Origin: Burhinus oedicnemus
Lineage: Eukaryota; Chordata; Aves; Charadriiformes; Burhinidae
Length of the DNA: 64,000 bases
Direction: 5' to 3'
NCBI GenBank assembly: GCA_008921705.1
Contig: VFFE01007605.1
Location: 2,249,459-2,313,458 of the forward strand
Under the pieces are notes generated by a model. That model was given only the letters and a program-made list of their open reading frames with translations, had not been told where the DNA came from and did no database searches. Made by a program: the position numbers and the translations under genes. Shown here piece after piece: positions 1 to 13,391 of this stretch (the first letter of the stretch is position 1; the number at the start of each line of letters is the position of its first letter).

Positions 1-1539
1 AAGAAAAATACTCTTCCCCCTCTCCCCAGAGCCCTCCAGAGGCAAAAGAGGGTTTTCAGTCTGTCTTTAAAGATCCAGCATTTTTCTTCTTTTCTGCTGC
101 TGTGACCAGCATTTATCACCCACTTGCTGTGTCCTTCACCCCAGTTCAAATGCCGCATTTCAGCAAACTTCCCTTTATGCACCAATGCCTAAATACAGAG
201 GTACTTATTTAGGTACTACTCTTGCAGTGTCGAAGTAAATACTAAGTGAGTTCCTGGAGCACGGCTCTGTTGAACAAATGCCCGCAGAAACCAAAACAAG
301 GGTGATGTTCCTGGTGAGACAGGACAAGTCTGTGTTTGAAGCATGGTGCAGGAGACTTGGCTGACTCTCCCAACATGCCAGGGACATCCCTGAGTCCATC
401 TACCCTTTACTCCGCTCCACTCCCATTTTGTGCACTGCAGACCCAGGCTGCGACCCTGAAAACCCTTACTGCTTGCTCGCCTGGGGAAGCACTTTAACGC
501 CTCACCTGAAATATCACCAAGCACTTAAACAAGCTTCTGCACATACCCCAAATTCTTGCAGTTCCCATGGCCCCAGCACAGCATCTCCCCGGTTTCCCCG
601 CACTCACACAGCAGTCAGCAATCCAGGCTGAATTCCATTTTTTTGCAGGAAAAACCAAAAGCCACATAGTCCTAAGAGACTGCCAGGACTACCAAACTAT
701 CGGCAGTTACTTTTGAACGCGTTATTTTACCCTGCAGATAAAGGTGTACAGTCAAATAATTGAAGATTCACTGATCCTGAGAGCAGGATACTATAGGACG
801 CTGCCCAGGTCCTGGGCTCAGGCAGGGTGGAAGGGGAACAAATCTGGTCTTTGCTTCCAAAACTGCTCCATCTGATGGCGAGTTGATGTAAAACATATCC
901 ATAACCATAGAAGTGAGAGCCTGGGTCCGTCCAAGAAGCTGTGCCTTTGCTCTCAGCTCCCACCTCAAGCATCAGCTCCTTTGGTAGCATCGCAGCAGAG
1001 GGCAAACGCTCACACCCAGCAAGGATAACACCTTCAGCACCGGTGGGGATCCACCTAAGTAAATCCCTCTACGATTAGCTCCTGGCATTTCTATGCCAAC
1101 ACTGCTTCTCTGTAGCGGAACATTTCTAGCACTGTGGACTGCACATCCCTGCCACATTCTTCTCTCTAAAGGCATGATCTTGGACAGAAATGGAGCAGAG
1201 AAATTGCCTCTCTCTCACAGTGAAAAAGGAACGGCTACAAGTTGCCTATCAATGTATTTTCACTGGAACATAGAAAATTGCTCCAATGTTCAGGAGGCTG
1301 TGGAAAGCCTGCCAGTGGACAGCAAAAACTCCAAGATGGTCTTATCACAGCAGCTTGAGTGCTTAGGAAAGGGATTGCATGAAACTGCCCATTGCAGCTG
1401 CATCTGGACAGGGCCTTCTAGACCACCAACTCCAGTCTGACATCCCCAGGACAGCATCCTAGGACCTGTGCAAGACATTTAAAGTGGGGCGATCTCTGTC
1501 TCCTCCTCCCCAAGCCTGGCAGCGCTCCCGAATGCAGTT
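1..1539. other. Intergenic DNA, no gene seen
   Basis: Moderate G+C; only short open frames with unremarkable translations. No repeat family or RNA gene recognised. Confidence 0.6.
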
Positions 1540-1725
1540 AGTCATAGACTGGTTAGAGTTGGGAGGGACCTTAAAGATCACCTAGTTCCAACTCCCCTGC
1601 CATGGGCAAGAACACCTCCCACTAGACCAGGTTGCTCAAAGCCCCGTCCAGCCTGGCCTTGGACACCTCCAGGGATGGGGCAGCCACAGCTTCTCTGGGC
1701 CAACGTGTCACTGTCCTCCCACCAG
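1540..1725 (-). mobile_element. CR1 LINE 3'-end fragment (about 185 bp)
   Basis: The plus strand starts GTCATAGACTGGTTAGAGTT, then GGGAGGGACCTTAAAGATCA and TAGTTCCAACTCC, followed by the typical inverted CR1 text CTGGCCTTGGACACCTCCAG and GGGGCAGCCACAGCTTCTCT. This is the reverse complement of the CR1 3' region, so the element is in minus orientation. Similarity fades after about 1725. Non-autonomous remnant. Confidence 0.93.
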
Positions 1726-4629
1726 AAATGCTGTTGGTGAGCCTGCAGAAAACCAGTATCATCCCCAGGCTTTGCCAAAGGGACATTCCTCTGCAGAAAT
1801 GCTGCTGGACACATAACAGCAAGGGAAGGATGATTGGAGAGTAACAGATATGCATTGCTTGGCTTCGCATTCCCTATGGAAAGCAGCACTGGGGAGCTCT
1901 CCCAGCTGGCCAGTGATCGCTCTCCCACTTGCTGCTGGTGCCAGGCATGTGGCAGTGAAGGTCAGGACTGCAAACAGAGCCTCCCTCTTGGGCTGGGTAA
2001 ATCCTAACACAAGACAATGGAGGCAGCTGGATGAGATAAAAAAGGGGATTATTCTGCTATTTCCCATAACGTGACTTTAGATTGTGCTAATGAAGAGACG
2101 AGGACACCTTCTGTAACTAGAGCAGTTTGAAGCAATAATGCTATTTCCGTTGTTTCATTAGACCTTCCTGTTTGACACTGAAGAGGACAATCCTTCCTGA
2201 TGTCCTGTATCTGCATTCCTTGCTATCTGTGTCCCTTTCTCCCCGCTTATCTTCCTTCCCATGCAGGTATTTGCAGAGCAGCACAACCAGCAGCCGACGG
2301 GCACGAGCTCCCCAGCCCGTCTGTCCTCCGTTTCCCTCGGTGCCATGGGTTTCTGGAAACAATGTTGGATTAGCTCCTGCTTACTAAATCAGTCCCCGTT
2401 TTTACAGCGCCATTTAAACTACTTCCTCAGGAAATTTCACAGGCACGCTGACAGGCATTGATTTCAAGCAGAAAATATCCCAGCAGGAAACTTAAAAAGG
2501 AAAGATGTGCTGTAATTGTATCTCTTCTGGGCTTGCAAGACGGAGAAAGACAAGATATAAACTAACACACGCACCGAAGCTATAATGTGCAGTAATGCTG
2601 TAATTAATACAATCAAAGCTTTCAGAGCACTTTTCTTGCAATCAGAGTTTCGAAGCCTAAGTGCACAGCTTTCCATTTGGTTGCATGCGCAATCACAGCA
2701 GTGGCATCACCCAGAGCAACTCGTCTCATCTCATCTCTCCGCAATCCAGTTAAACAAGCACAGGGAATTAGATACCTGTGACAGCTTCTGGTTCACAAAA
2801 AGGGCCCGAGATGCAAGTCCAGGTTTTCAGTCAATTTCTAGAAATACTAAATGCTTTAACAGAAGAAAAACAACTGCACCATGGACAGAGATAAAGGCTC
2901 TGAGAAGGTCTGAAACTACTTTGCACCGCCACGACAATAGATAATTTTATGCAGCTCCTTTGAAACCACCTTTTCTCAGCCAGTTTAGGATCTGCACACA
3001 CACTCCCCCCTTTACCTAAATGAAAACAGACCTGTGGTGTCTTCTTGTTTCAAAGCAGATGTGATTTACGAAGCATGGATGGGTTTTAGGGTGATAAGTA
3101 TTTTCAAGTGAAATTCCCAGGTGGAGAAATGAGGGTTGGAGGGGAGGACTAGATTCCCAACAGCAGCACCTTACCTGTTGGGCTGTGATTTCTGCCTGTA
3201 GTACTCCTAAGGGGCTGATGTCCTCTGGCTGCAGAGCAGACATAATACTGAGAGACTTCCAATCTGTGTTAACTTGCTATCTGTCTCTCCTTTGAAAGAA
3301 GAACCCTACTAATAAAAAGATACTCCACTCCTCCAGGGTCCCAAAGCCACCCCTTCATGCTGGACAGCAATGTGAAAAGTCAGGATTCGGACAATATAAG
3401 ACAAAGATTTAGTGAGGGATTAACCCTTTTAGCCAAGGTCAGTCGGAATGAGGTTGCCACCACAGACCACACCAAACAGGCTGCGAGTCGGCACCAGAAG
3501 CCGCTGAACAAGAACAGTTTCCACTTTTAACGACCCAGGCTGTCCTTGAACTTGCAATGCAGAAGACAGCCACCCTGCAGAGCACTCCTGGGCCCTGGCA
3601 TAGCCAGTCCCTCTCCAAAGTGAGAAAACCAATACTTTCACCCAAAAGGAAGAATACCATGAGGATTTGGTTTTGCTAGGTTTTGACCATACTATTGGGA
3701 AAAAAAAAAAAAACCAACAAAGAAAATCACTACCCAGTTCTTGCATCTGAAAATTTGTCAACCAGAAACTTCAGAATTACTATTCTAAACCTGATTTTGC
3801 AGGAGCATTATAGAATAAGTAGGTTTTTTGTCTCCCACTTCTATAATTTAAAGCCTGCTTTGGCTTTGCCACATACACCCGGGTACAAACGTCCCACCTA
3901 TTTGTGAAATGGGGAAAACACGCTTGTTATTTCACATCTCTCCTCAGAGCAGATTTACCTGTTGTGGTTTGTAGGAAAAAAATAATTAATAAAATCCTCA
4001 TTATTGGCACAAGCAGGAAATTCAGGCATAACTTTATAACCGCGTTTTATAGATCTGATCTGCGGGCAGGGTGTTCCTGGAGACGCTCCTTTCTCACCCT
4101 GCCGCTGCCTCGGAACTCGTTCCACTTTCCTCACCTCAGAGCTAAAGAAGAAATGAAGCTTTTATTTCAAGGCTCAGTTTTGCGTTATTACCAGGCACAG
4201 CTATTTATAATCCCTGGAACAATAGCTGACCTTGGCCCAGCGCAAGCACTTGGATACCCTGCGCCTGCATTGTCCCGCAGCATTCCCACCCGGCGGGCTG
4301 CAGCTGCCTCCCCTCCCCAAGGCTGCCAAGCCCTTGGACGCAGGGTGGGGACATCACAGAAATCATAAACAAAGCCAGTCAAGCCACCACACTCAAGGCT
4401 CAACCGACAACGCGTCCGAAGCTGGGGAGAGGTGATTTCTCCCTCCCCCAGCAAGCGCAGAGAAAAAAAAAAACAAACAAAAACTTCCCCGCTGACCTCT
4501 GTAATGAGATGGAAGCAACTGCTGATAGCGCAGCAAACTTCGAAGTAAAAAGCAAACTCTTCTCCCTGGCGGTTATTCTTCCTGGAAAATAAGCCAGGTG
4601 TCCCGGTTTTCCAGCTGCCTTATTTTTGC
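1726..4629. other. Intergenic DNA, no gene seen
   Basis: Unassigned sequence after the CR1 remnant. It includes A tracts at 3699-3712 and 4460-4471. Short open frames in all phases, none recognisable. Confidence 0.6.
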
Positions 4630-5400
4630 AGTATGGAAACTGCAATTCGGGAGGAGCAGGGCATGCACCGCTGCCTTCACCCTTCAGCCTTGCAGAGCTC
4701 CAGCTGCCAGCGTGGTCCTCGGGCAGCCCGTCTACGGGTCAGTGGGGCAAGCGAGGGGGATGCTGCCAGCCCCCACCGCCCTCCTGCACACGAACAGAGC
4801 CTGGATCCCTGGTGCTTATCTGCTGGCCCCGCCTGGGCAGCCCCGGCAGGGCTCCTGGGCTGCACGCTGGGCAAATCCCCTGCCGCGTTTGCAAAAGCAG
4901 AGCGGTGCGATAAAGCCAAGGATGCTGGCCAGCATGCGGCCGAAGGGCCCGGCAAGGAAGGGTTAGTGAGGAGGGGTAGCGAGCAAAGAGGAGCATCAGA
5001 AATCAGCCCCAGAGCAGGGGCTTCCCCTGCTTGCTGTGGGGTCAGATGGACAAAATCTGTTGGTTTCCAACACTGCTCATGGGGAGCAGGTCCAGGGGTG
5101 CAGGGAGCTGCTGGTCAGACCAGCCAGAGGTCCAAGCGCTGCTGCCTTGGGCTTGCTTTTGAGCAGAGATCCCCACCAGAGGGACCTCTTGCTCAGAGCT
5201 GGGGAAACCAGGCTCCAACCATCCTTCTAGGCTGGCTCCTGCCCCGGTGCCCAGGCTCCTGCTCCGGGGTGAGGCATGGGCCAGCCAGAGGCAGCTCTTG
5301 GGCTGTGTTGCCCATTCTGCTTCTCCTTGGGTCAACTCCTGGGTTCAGCTCCTCCAGAGAAGAAGCCTGGATTTGCTGAGGAAGGGGTGGGAGGCTTATG
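4630..5400. other. GC-rich patch with borderline CpG enrichment
   Basis: Clear rise in G+C compared with both sides. By eye there are about 20 CpG in 4621-4981, near the usual CpG-island threshold, falling after 5000. A plus-strand open frame of 248 codons (4633-5379) crosses it. Its translation is Ser/Ala/Gly/Pro-rich, has no domain I recognise, and is probably a composition effect. It could be an orphan CpG island or a promoter of an unseen transcript. Confidence 0.4.
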
Positions 5401-7246
5401 CGGGCAGGACCCCATCTCCCGCAGGCACGGGGGGAGGAGGGAGGGCAGCCCCACACTTGGCCATACCCCCTCGGCACAAGACCATCACGGCTACCATGAA
5501 ATTAGGCTGTTTGCTAAAGTCCAATTCCCCTGCAGTGATGGCGAGGAGCACCAGCCCTTGCTTTGAGCCTGGGCTCAGATGATTATCTCAGGATACAACT
5601 ACCAAGGTCCCAGGAGAGCAAAGCCCTGTTCTCATTTTGAAGGAAGCGACACATCCTCCTTGTTCGGGCAGCAGCTGCCGCCGGTGCATGCGAGGAAGGA
5701 GGCGCAGGAATGAGAAGGTGCTTTTGGCCTCACTTCTCAGCAAAGCTGCCGAGGAGCCACCGTGTACCCACCGCCAGGGCATGGGGACTTCAGCATGTCG
5801 ACAACTTCTGCCTTTCTCCATCCATCCCAAATCAAACCTTGTCAAACAAGAGAAAGGACACGCGCACGGTCCTTGTGCCACGCCACCAGACGGGCCGGGA
5901 TCCAATAACCATTCACTGGGAATCACATTCCTTTCCCACCTGATTTAGACCAGACACTTGAATTTGCAGCTCAAATCCAAGGAGGGAGGGAAAATTTCAT
6001 CCCCCACACTATCATTTGTGTAGGAATTTAATTCAATTCCTTCTGATTTTGGGATTTCCCAACCAGAGTGAAATCAAATCAGTACATTTGCATTAAAGTG
6101 TTTAAGAAACTAGATTCCCTGTGTCCTGTTGAAAAACACTTCACCTGTGGGATCTCCCCATCCACACCTAGGAGGAGAGGCAGAGCACCCATCTGTGCCC
6201 AAAGCCGTGGAGCTACGCACAATTAACCCTTCTGTGGATAAATATGAGGCTGCATGGACCAAGTGGACTTTATCGGAGTGGCTATTTAAGGCTGAACGAT
6301 TTCCTCCTCCCTCTCCTAATAGGATCCTCATCTGGCACAGAGCCCGGGGGCAGGAGGAACCTGCCAAGGAGGCAGTTCTGAGCTTCAGCCGCTCTATTGG
6401 GAGATTTTTTATTTCTCTCTAGCATGATTCTGAGTATAAATAAGCTCTGACAACAATTGGATTAGAGGTTAGTTTGCCTCCCCAGTTCCCCAGGAGAGCA
6501 ACAAAAACAGCAAGGGGAGGATACAGAGATGCCCAAGAGGCAGTTTGTGCCAGCACAGACCTACAGCGAACCCCAACCAGCCTCATAAACAACACCCAGC
6601 AGGTCATGTAATGGGGGGAGGACGGGTGGCCCGGTAGCACCTACAGCAGTCATCGCCTCACCTTAATATGGTGCTGCTTTTTCACGTTAGCCTGGGTTAG
6701 CATGAGCAACCCTCAGAGCAGAAATGCTGGGATGGGGTTTAGTTGCTGATGCTATCTGGAGAAGAGGTTCACGGGCAAGTAACACACACAAACCTTTAAG
6801 AGCAGAAGCCTATTAACCCCACCTTTTAGATGGCTTCCTTGGAAGTGCACCGGAATCACTGCTCTATCGCAGCATGTGTGGTGGTGTCAGGTAGCACCAG
6901 AACTGAGTAACACCTTAAAACCCTTTCCCTGGAGCTGGTTAAACACAGAGGTTTCCTTCCAGCCCTGCTTCCCCAGCACCACCCGGTGCCTCCATCCAGG
7001 CTGGAGCTCCGACCTGCATCACCCCTTTTTTTTTTTTTTAAAATTATTTATTTTCAAAACAGAGTTCAGTTTAAAAAGCTCCCCCCTCTCCCTCATGTCA
7101 TTGCAAAAGCCATGTCATGGCTGGGTGCTGGGCTGTGCCTGAAGGCTGGGGTGCTGCCGGCTGGCAGGGGTTCCTGGGCTGCAGCTCAGGGCCCAGAGCA
7201 ACAGGGATACTCGGTTATCTGGCATCGTCACCTGGCTCTGCACAGA
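5401..7246. other. Intergenic DNA, no gene seen
   Basis: Unassigned. Contains a T tract at 7026-7039 followed by A/T-rich sequence. No repeat family recognised. Confidence 0.55.
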
Positions 7247-7365
7247 TTCAGAGTAACTACCCCTATAAAGTATAGTTCAGTATAATATATAAAGTATATA
7301 TAAAAATATAATATAATTTGATATAACTCAGTGTAACTACCCTTATTATATATATAGATATTTGC
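7247..7365. repeat. AT-rich low-complexity tract with an 80-bp tandem duplication
   Basis: Mostly TATA/ATAT sequence. The segment TTCAGAGTAACTACCCCTAT near 7248 recurs as CTCAGTGTAACTACCCTTAT near 7328, so two diverged copies of a unit of about 80 bp lie head to tail. Confidence 0.7.
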
Positions 7366-10300
7366 TATCGCAGCATAAGATGTTTTATTGTCATCCCAGA
7401 GGGCATCCTTTTCCCTGCTCCCACTGAGACTGGCCACAGGCAATAAGCTGAGGGCTGCTCCTTCCTGTTTCCAAAAAACATGGGGTTTTTTTTTCCTGGG
7501 AGGGAAGTTAAAAAACCAAAAAAACAAGAAAAACCCAAAACCAAAACAAAACCAACATCTCAGGTCATCCTCCAAGAGCAATGGTGGCAGCAGGGGAACC
7601 AGGGAAACTTTCCCACCTCTGGGAAAACCTCAGAGATTAACACTGTCACTGCAGGACAGGAACATTGCCCTCCAGCCTCTCCTAACACACTTTGGGTGGA
7701 AACACCTGGCAGGGTCAGACAACAGCTCGCTGGGCAGAGCATGCTTAAGCCCTGGGCACAATGTTCATTTATAGTTTGATAAGAATGTGGGCATAACAAT
7801 TTACTTGTTATATTTTTTGGGCTTTATGGTTCATGCTTTCATATCAAAGAAACTAAGCCCTTGGGAATTAAACCACATGAAAAGCAAGAACTTCCCTGTT
7901 GCACTGGAAGCAGATGGACTCAGCTCTTGACTTGGGTTGGCTTTTGGGGTTTTTTTGAACTGCAAAGTCATAGTTAGAGCCATGAGAAAACCTCTTACAT
8001 TTTGCACACTGCTGATTTAAGGAATTTTGAGGATGCCCAGTGCAGTTTGGCTGTTTCAAAATTTTGTTCTGTTGTTGAAGCAAGTTCTACCTGCTGGATT
8101 GCGGCCGTCCCCTGCTCCTGCATCTGTGCCTCACCACATCTCCAGCAAGGAGAAGGCAAGACTCCTACTGTACATGGCTCCAAATTACCTCTTCACTTCC
8201 CACCTCTTCTTTCCATTCATGTTTTAACTTTTCATTCTTCTCCCTAACGTGGATTCTGATCTCTCTGCATTTCCACCGGTGCCTCCTACCACCCCCTGCT
8301 AGTCCTTTCCTCTGCTCACCTCGCTGTGTGTTGCAGCACAAGCTGCTGCTGACCAGACCTGCCTGAAAACACCAACTGTCCCCTACACCCCAGCCGCTCC
8401 TGACGGCTGCATGTTCCTTCTCATCCTTCATTGCATGAGCGGGGTCCAGCACTGCACAGACATCGTCCTGCCCTGACAGCTCAGCTGGAGAATCCAACCA
8501 AATTTAGCTCACCAGACATGTCCATATATTGTTATTTAATTTGGTGGGAAAGATACTCCTGAGAACAAAACCAAACATCCAAAGCCACCACAAATGCTTC
8601 ATCCCATCATCATGCAGACTTGATAACACACTGAGCTTCTCTGTTGTTGCATCACATTTTCCTCTCCTGCATGTTGCTGGGCCTGCTTCTCTCCTAAGCT
8701 CTGGGTTTGGTGGCTTTCTTGCACATAGGAAAATTATTCCCATCTGTGTTATATTAGATTCCATCAGTTGTTGGGTTTTTTGCCCATTGCACCACACTTC
8801 AAACACGCTCCGAATGCACCATGAATCACCTATCGATTTATTTATTTTTTTAAAAATAGATAAATAATTTTGCTGTGGAGCAATTTTCAATTACGGTAAA
8901 AATGGTAGTCCTAAATGGTACCCCCAAAAAAATGGTAGCCACCCACCCACACAACTCCACCTGGTTATTAATAAATTTGGTGCTGACAACTGACATGCTT
9001 AAAAATTATATGGTAAAATTCCAACCTCGGAATTGTCCCACAGCCTTTGCAAACAGCTTCTGCTTCCTTGCACATAAGTGGCAAGGCCTAAAGCGAGCAG
9101 CCTTTCCACGAGTGAGAAACAATGGCTGCAAGCTGAGACTCACAAATGCTCCAAATTATGTGCAGATTAATTCTCTAAATGATGTTAAGGGGGTTTCCTT
9201 TCTCGATACGATCATTTCCTTTAACTGCTGAACTTGGAAGGGAGCCATCCCTGGTGCCATTGTGCAGGGCTGTGCCGTGCTGGCCGCAGGGCGGGTGTTT
9301 TTGGGAGGGCTGCATGTGCCGCTCCCGGTTCTCCAGCTCCGAAGGAGCTGCCGTGCCCCCGGGTTTCGCATTGTGGTATGGGGAGTCATTCTGCAAACAT
9401 CAGCAGTGAGCTGCCCTGGCCACGCTCTGCTGCCTGGCAGAGGAGGAAAGCCCCCTGAGATCTCCCTTGGTTTTGCTGCTCACACAGGGGGGGTCACCAC
9501 CCTGCAAGTGTGACAGCCCCGTGCCAATGCCCTGCCCTTCCATTAGGAAACTCAAGGCTTGTGCTGTTTAGTCTTAGTTTTCTCCTTTCGGGCAAAGGGC
9601 AGCTCCTCCCCAGCATTGCCTGGTGTCCTCAGAACACCCCATCCTTTCCTGACCCATCACTCTTTGCCTGTTCCAGCCTTTTACCTTTCCTCCCCGGCAC
9701 CATCCGGGTCCCTCTCCAGCCTCACGGCTTTTGCTCTGCAACACACATGTGTAGATGCTGTTTTGATGGGTGATTAAGCAACATCTCCCTGCAGCAATCT
9801 CCAGGCAGCACCACACCAACATCTGCTTTGAACTCCGTTTTCCCACTGCCCCAGACATGATTTCAGCTCAAAGCGGCATTTCATCATTAGCAGAAGCAAC
9901 GATGCTCTAAGAATTACGTGCCTGGCTCATCACGCTGCCGCTGATTAACACTCCGCAGTCTTGGAAGAAACAATTCAACAAAAACCAAAGAGCTACGAAG
10001 GGAAAAATATTCCCCACAGCCAAGTTGAACTCCCACTGAAATCCCTGTAAGTGTTTCCACTGGCTCCAGGGGGAATTGGACCAGTCGCTATTCAGGAGAC
10101 AACCTATAAATGGATGAGATTTCTGTGTGAGTCATCTCTATATACAGCCAAATTTAGCTCCTTTCTCCAGTGGGTCTTTTGTCTTGTCAGCGCTGTTTAT
10201 ATGAGGAGCTCTGTCCTTCTGTCACCTCAGTACTTTCATGACCAGACACCTGGCATCACACACAGGGTGGTTACCGCAGGCTGCAGAGCACAAAGCATCA

Positions 10301-13300
10301 CCTCCCGAATTTCTGCTTGAACATGAATTCATTTGTTCCTTTGTGTCAGCGTTTGCTTATGAACATCACCTTCCACAATACCAATATTTTTCGCTCTATT
10401 TCAAAATAGCACGGCACCATGCAAAGGCTTCAGGAGACTACATCAATTTGTAAAGGCATTTTGTTAGATGGCGGTAAGATAAATACCTGCCCGGACTCAA
10501 CTTCCCAGGGAGCATGCCCAGAAGGAATGCTGCTCCCCTGGGATCTCCAGCAATGCTCCTTGCAGTAGCTGTCAGCTAGCTCTTGCCATCCTCCCACACT
10601 GATAACTTTGTCTAACCAGTAACAAAAGAGCATGGAGTCTGGAAAAAGCTGTCTAAAAAAAAAAAATCATACTGGAAAAGGGCTTTCGAAGCCTTAACGC
10701 AGCACTCAGCCATTCCCCGACATCTGAACGAACAGCAACAGAGAAGGAGCTACACCACCACCTTTGTAGATCCAGACATCAGAAAGTCATTAACCAGTAA
10801 ATTCTGTGGCTGGAGACCTTCAAAATGTTTAAAAGAAGTAAGCAGCCTTATCTGTTACAAGGGTTTAAGCAAATTGAGACCAAGACAGTTCTTCAAGAAC
10901 ACCCAGAAAAACAAGCAGACACACGAAGTCTTCCAGATCCAAATCCACCCTTGTCTGCTTCACCAAACTACCACGCAAGTCAATTTAAGGGGATTTAGGA
11001 GCACCTGGTGTGTTTTAGGAAGGGATTGCTGAAGACACTGGCAGACAGAAGAAATGCAGTAATGAGAGGGAAGCCCTTAAGAAGCAATGAAGCCTCCATC
11101 ACACAACATGTTTGAGACAGAGGAACAAACAAAAGCTGTAATTACTAGAAGGAAGCATTTCCAGAGCCAACAATTATCTAATTAAAATAAAGGCGGATAT
11201 GTGCAGGACAGACCTCAGGACAAGCAGCAAGTCCATGTCCCCAGACCGGCCCTCTGTAAACAACGCTTTCTGCCAGAAATTGGGCTTTCTGGTAACTCAC
11301 AGCCAGTTCCCCCTTTTGAGAGATTCTTCTGGGCAGACAGTTTGTGTTTGTTGTTGTCGTTCAGTGCCCTGAAAATAACATCATCTCATTTGCCCACCTG
11401 TGGACTGCCCACCTCCACCTCAAGCGCATCACACCAAAGCCAAGGTTTCTACCAGCCACATCCCTCCCCTCTCCAGAACTCCAAAAGGACCCATGACCTC
11501 AAAGACTCACAGATCCAATGCAAAACAGGACGCTACCAGGTCATGACCAGTAATACCTCTAGGCAGTGTAACAGGACCACATTCAGAAGATGAAAGAAAA
11601 AGTCTTCAACTGTTTAGTGGATGTTTTTCCTTTAGGAGACAGCACATTTGGGTTCAGTTGGCTGCCTCCCATGCTTAAACACATACACACTCCGTTTGGA
11701 CGTGTCCAAGCTTCATTGACTTCATTACACTCCCACATTACTTGGCACGGTTGGCCAAGCGTAATCCTAGAAGGTGTTTAACTCTCAGATTTTCATAGGC
11801 TTCAGCCAGAGGCTCAGTGTGAGCATCAGAGATGGAAACTGGGGGTATAATGGCTCACTGTCACCTTCCAGGATCATCTTCCCCACACATCCCAATGCTT
11901 TTGCTCAACGTTTCATTTCTTGGTATTATAAATTAAATTTTCCTCACTCTGAAAGATGAGAGAGCAGATTTTATGGTCTCTGCAGTTAGAAGGAAAACAT
12001 ATTAAAATACAAACATTAATGTAATATTACCTCTAAAAGTGTGGTTGAGTGACAGCTGAATTTTTTGCCTCAGTGTAATTTTCAACTTTTCAAAAATCCA
12101 TTTAATTAAATTAATTTATAGCAACAAAATTAGAATCTAGATAACTAGGGAAATTTCCTTTCAGTTACAGTTTTTTCCGCTTTTTTAATTGCTTGGCTCA
12201 GAAGCAAACAGAGCTTTTCTTATCAGTCTTCCATGCTTATTGTTAATTTTCTTCTATAAACTAAACTCCAGACGTCTTCCCTGTAAAAGCATGCCAGAAT
12301 TTACAGTGGCACCAAGCTAAAGCAATAATTCCAGCAGAAAATAAGCAGATTTCATTACTGTCAGCATGTTTTTCACATCAGAGGAAAAGGTTGGACAATT
12401 CAACTGTCACATAAAAGGTGGGATCATTTTACTAGGGGAGAGGGCTGGAGGATCTGAGTGCCCTTGGTATTTTAGCAGCTATAATTCCTCCTACAAGGCA
12501 GAAGACCGAGCTGCAGAAATCTAGTGACAAAATACTGAAAGAAAAGCTTTCTCTTAATTTCAGCAGAATTAGGACCAGCACAGGTATGCAGAAATAAGCT
12601 TGTTTTGTATCTCCTTCAGCTTTTACAGAAGGTTTTGGCATCTTTTAGCTGGAGCAGACTATTGCCACATAAGATAGGTCTGCATGGAGGTTTGCTAAAC
12701 TGAGGAGGAAGCTAATAGACCTTCAACGGAGAAATCCATCCTGGAGGCCAACATCTATATTTCTCATTAATTCTCCAGTCACCTCATGCAGCCCCAGGGA
12801 TTCATCCAAGAGCTCTGGGGCACCAGGCATTTATCTTTAAATTAAATCCTATCCTATCAGCACCCCGCTAATTTTACTTTTTAAGTTAATCTTTAAGCAA
12901 GTCTCCTTTCTCTCTCTCCTCGCTTTCCCCTCTTACAAACTCTTGTTTGAATGTTTGGGGACAAGAAAACCAGGTCCTGCTGACCAACAGTTTCTCAGTC
13001 TGCATGGAAGATTACAGCACAGGAATAGCAGATGGCAAGAGTCCTTCTTTCTTTAACCTTGAAATACATTGTTACTTGGAGGAACTGCAGGAAAAACAAA
13101 CAAAAAACAAAACGAAACAAAAGCCCCAAAAGCAGAGAATGTAGGAGAAAGCCAGCACACAGAGGGGAATACAGAAATACATCTTTTTACCTCCCACCAA
13201 GAATAGAGGCACTTTTAATCTGAAATCACTAATGTGGACAGTCAAATTCAAGACGACACCTTAGAGCTAAGAGCACATTGTTAAAAGACAGAAGGGTTTC

Positions 13301-13340
13301 TTGCCCCAAGTAAGGCCCAGAGGAAAGGCAGGCAGCCTCT
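7366..13340. other. Intergenic DNA, no gene seen
   Basis: Mixed composition, A/T-rich around 11950-12400 and G/C-richer at 9230-9500. No exon with splice-compatible conserved protein, RNA gene or repeat family recognised. Confidence 0.55.
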
Positions 13341-13391
13341 AAAAAAAAAAACAAAAAAAAAAAAAAAAAACAAAAAACCAAACACAAAACA
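13341..13391. repeat. Long A-rich tract with flanking near-repeats
   Basis: About 40 bases of nearly pure A with isolated C, then CAAAAAACCAAACACAAAAC. The flanks share CAGCCTC (GGCAGGCAGCCTC before, AACAGACAGCCTC after; 10 of 13 match), which resembles a target-site duplication around a poly-A insertion. Confidence 0.55.

Noticed and set aside
4633..5379. 248-codon plus-strand open frame as a gene
   Set aside because: GC-rich composition explains its length. No domain, no recognisable homology and no splice structure; kept only as part of the CpG-rich patch.
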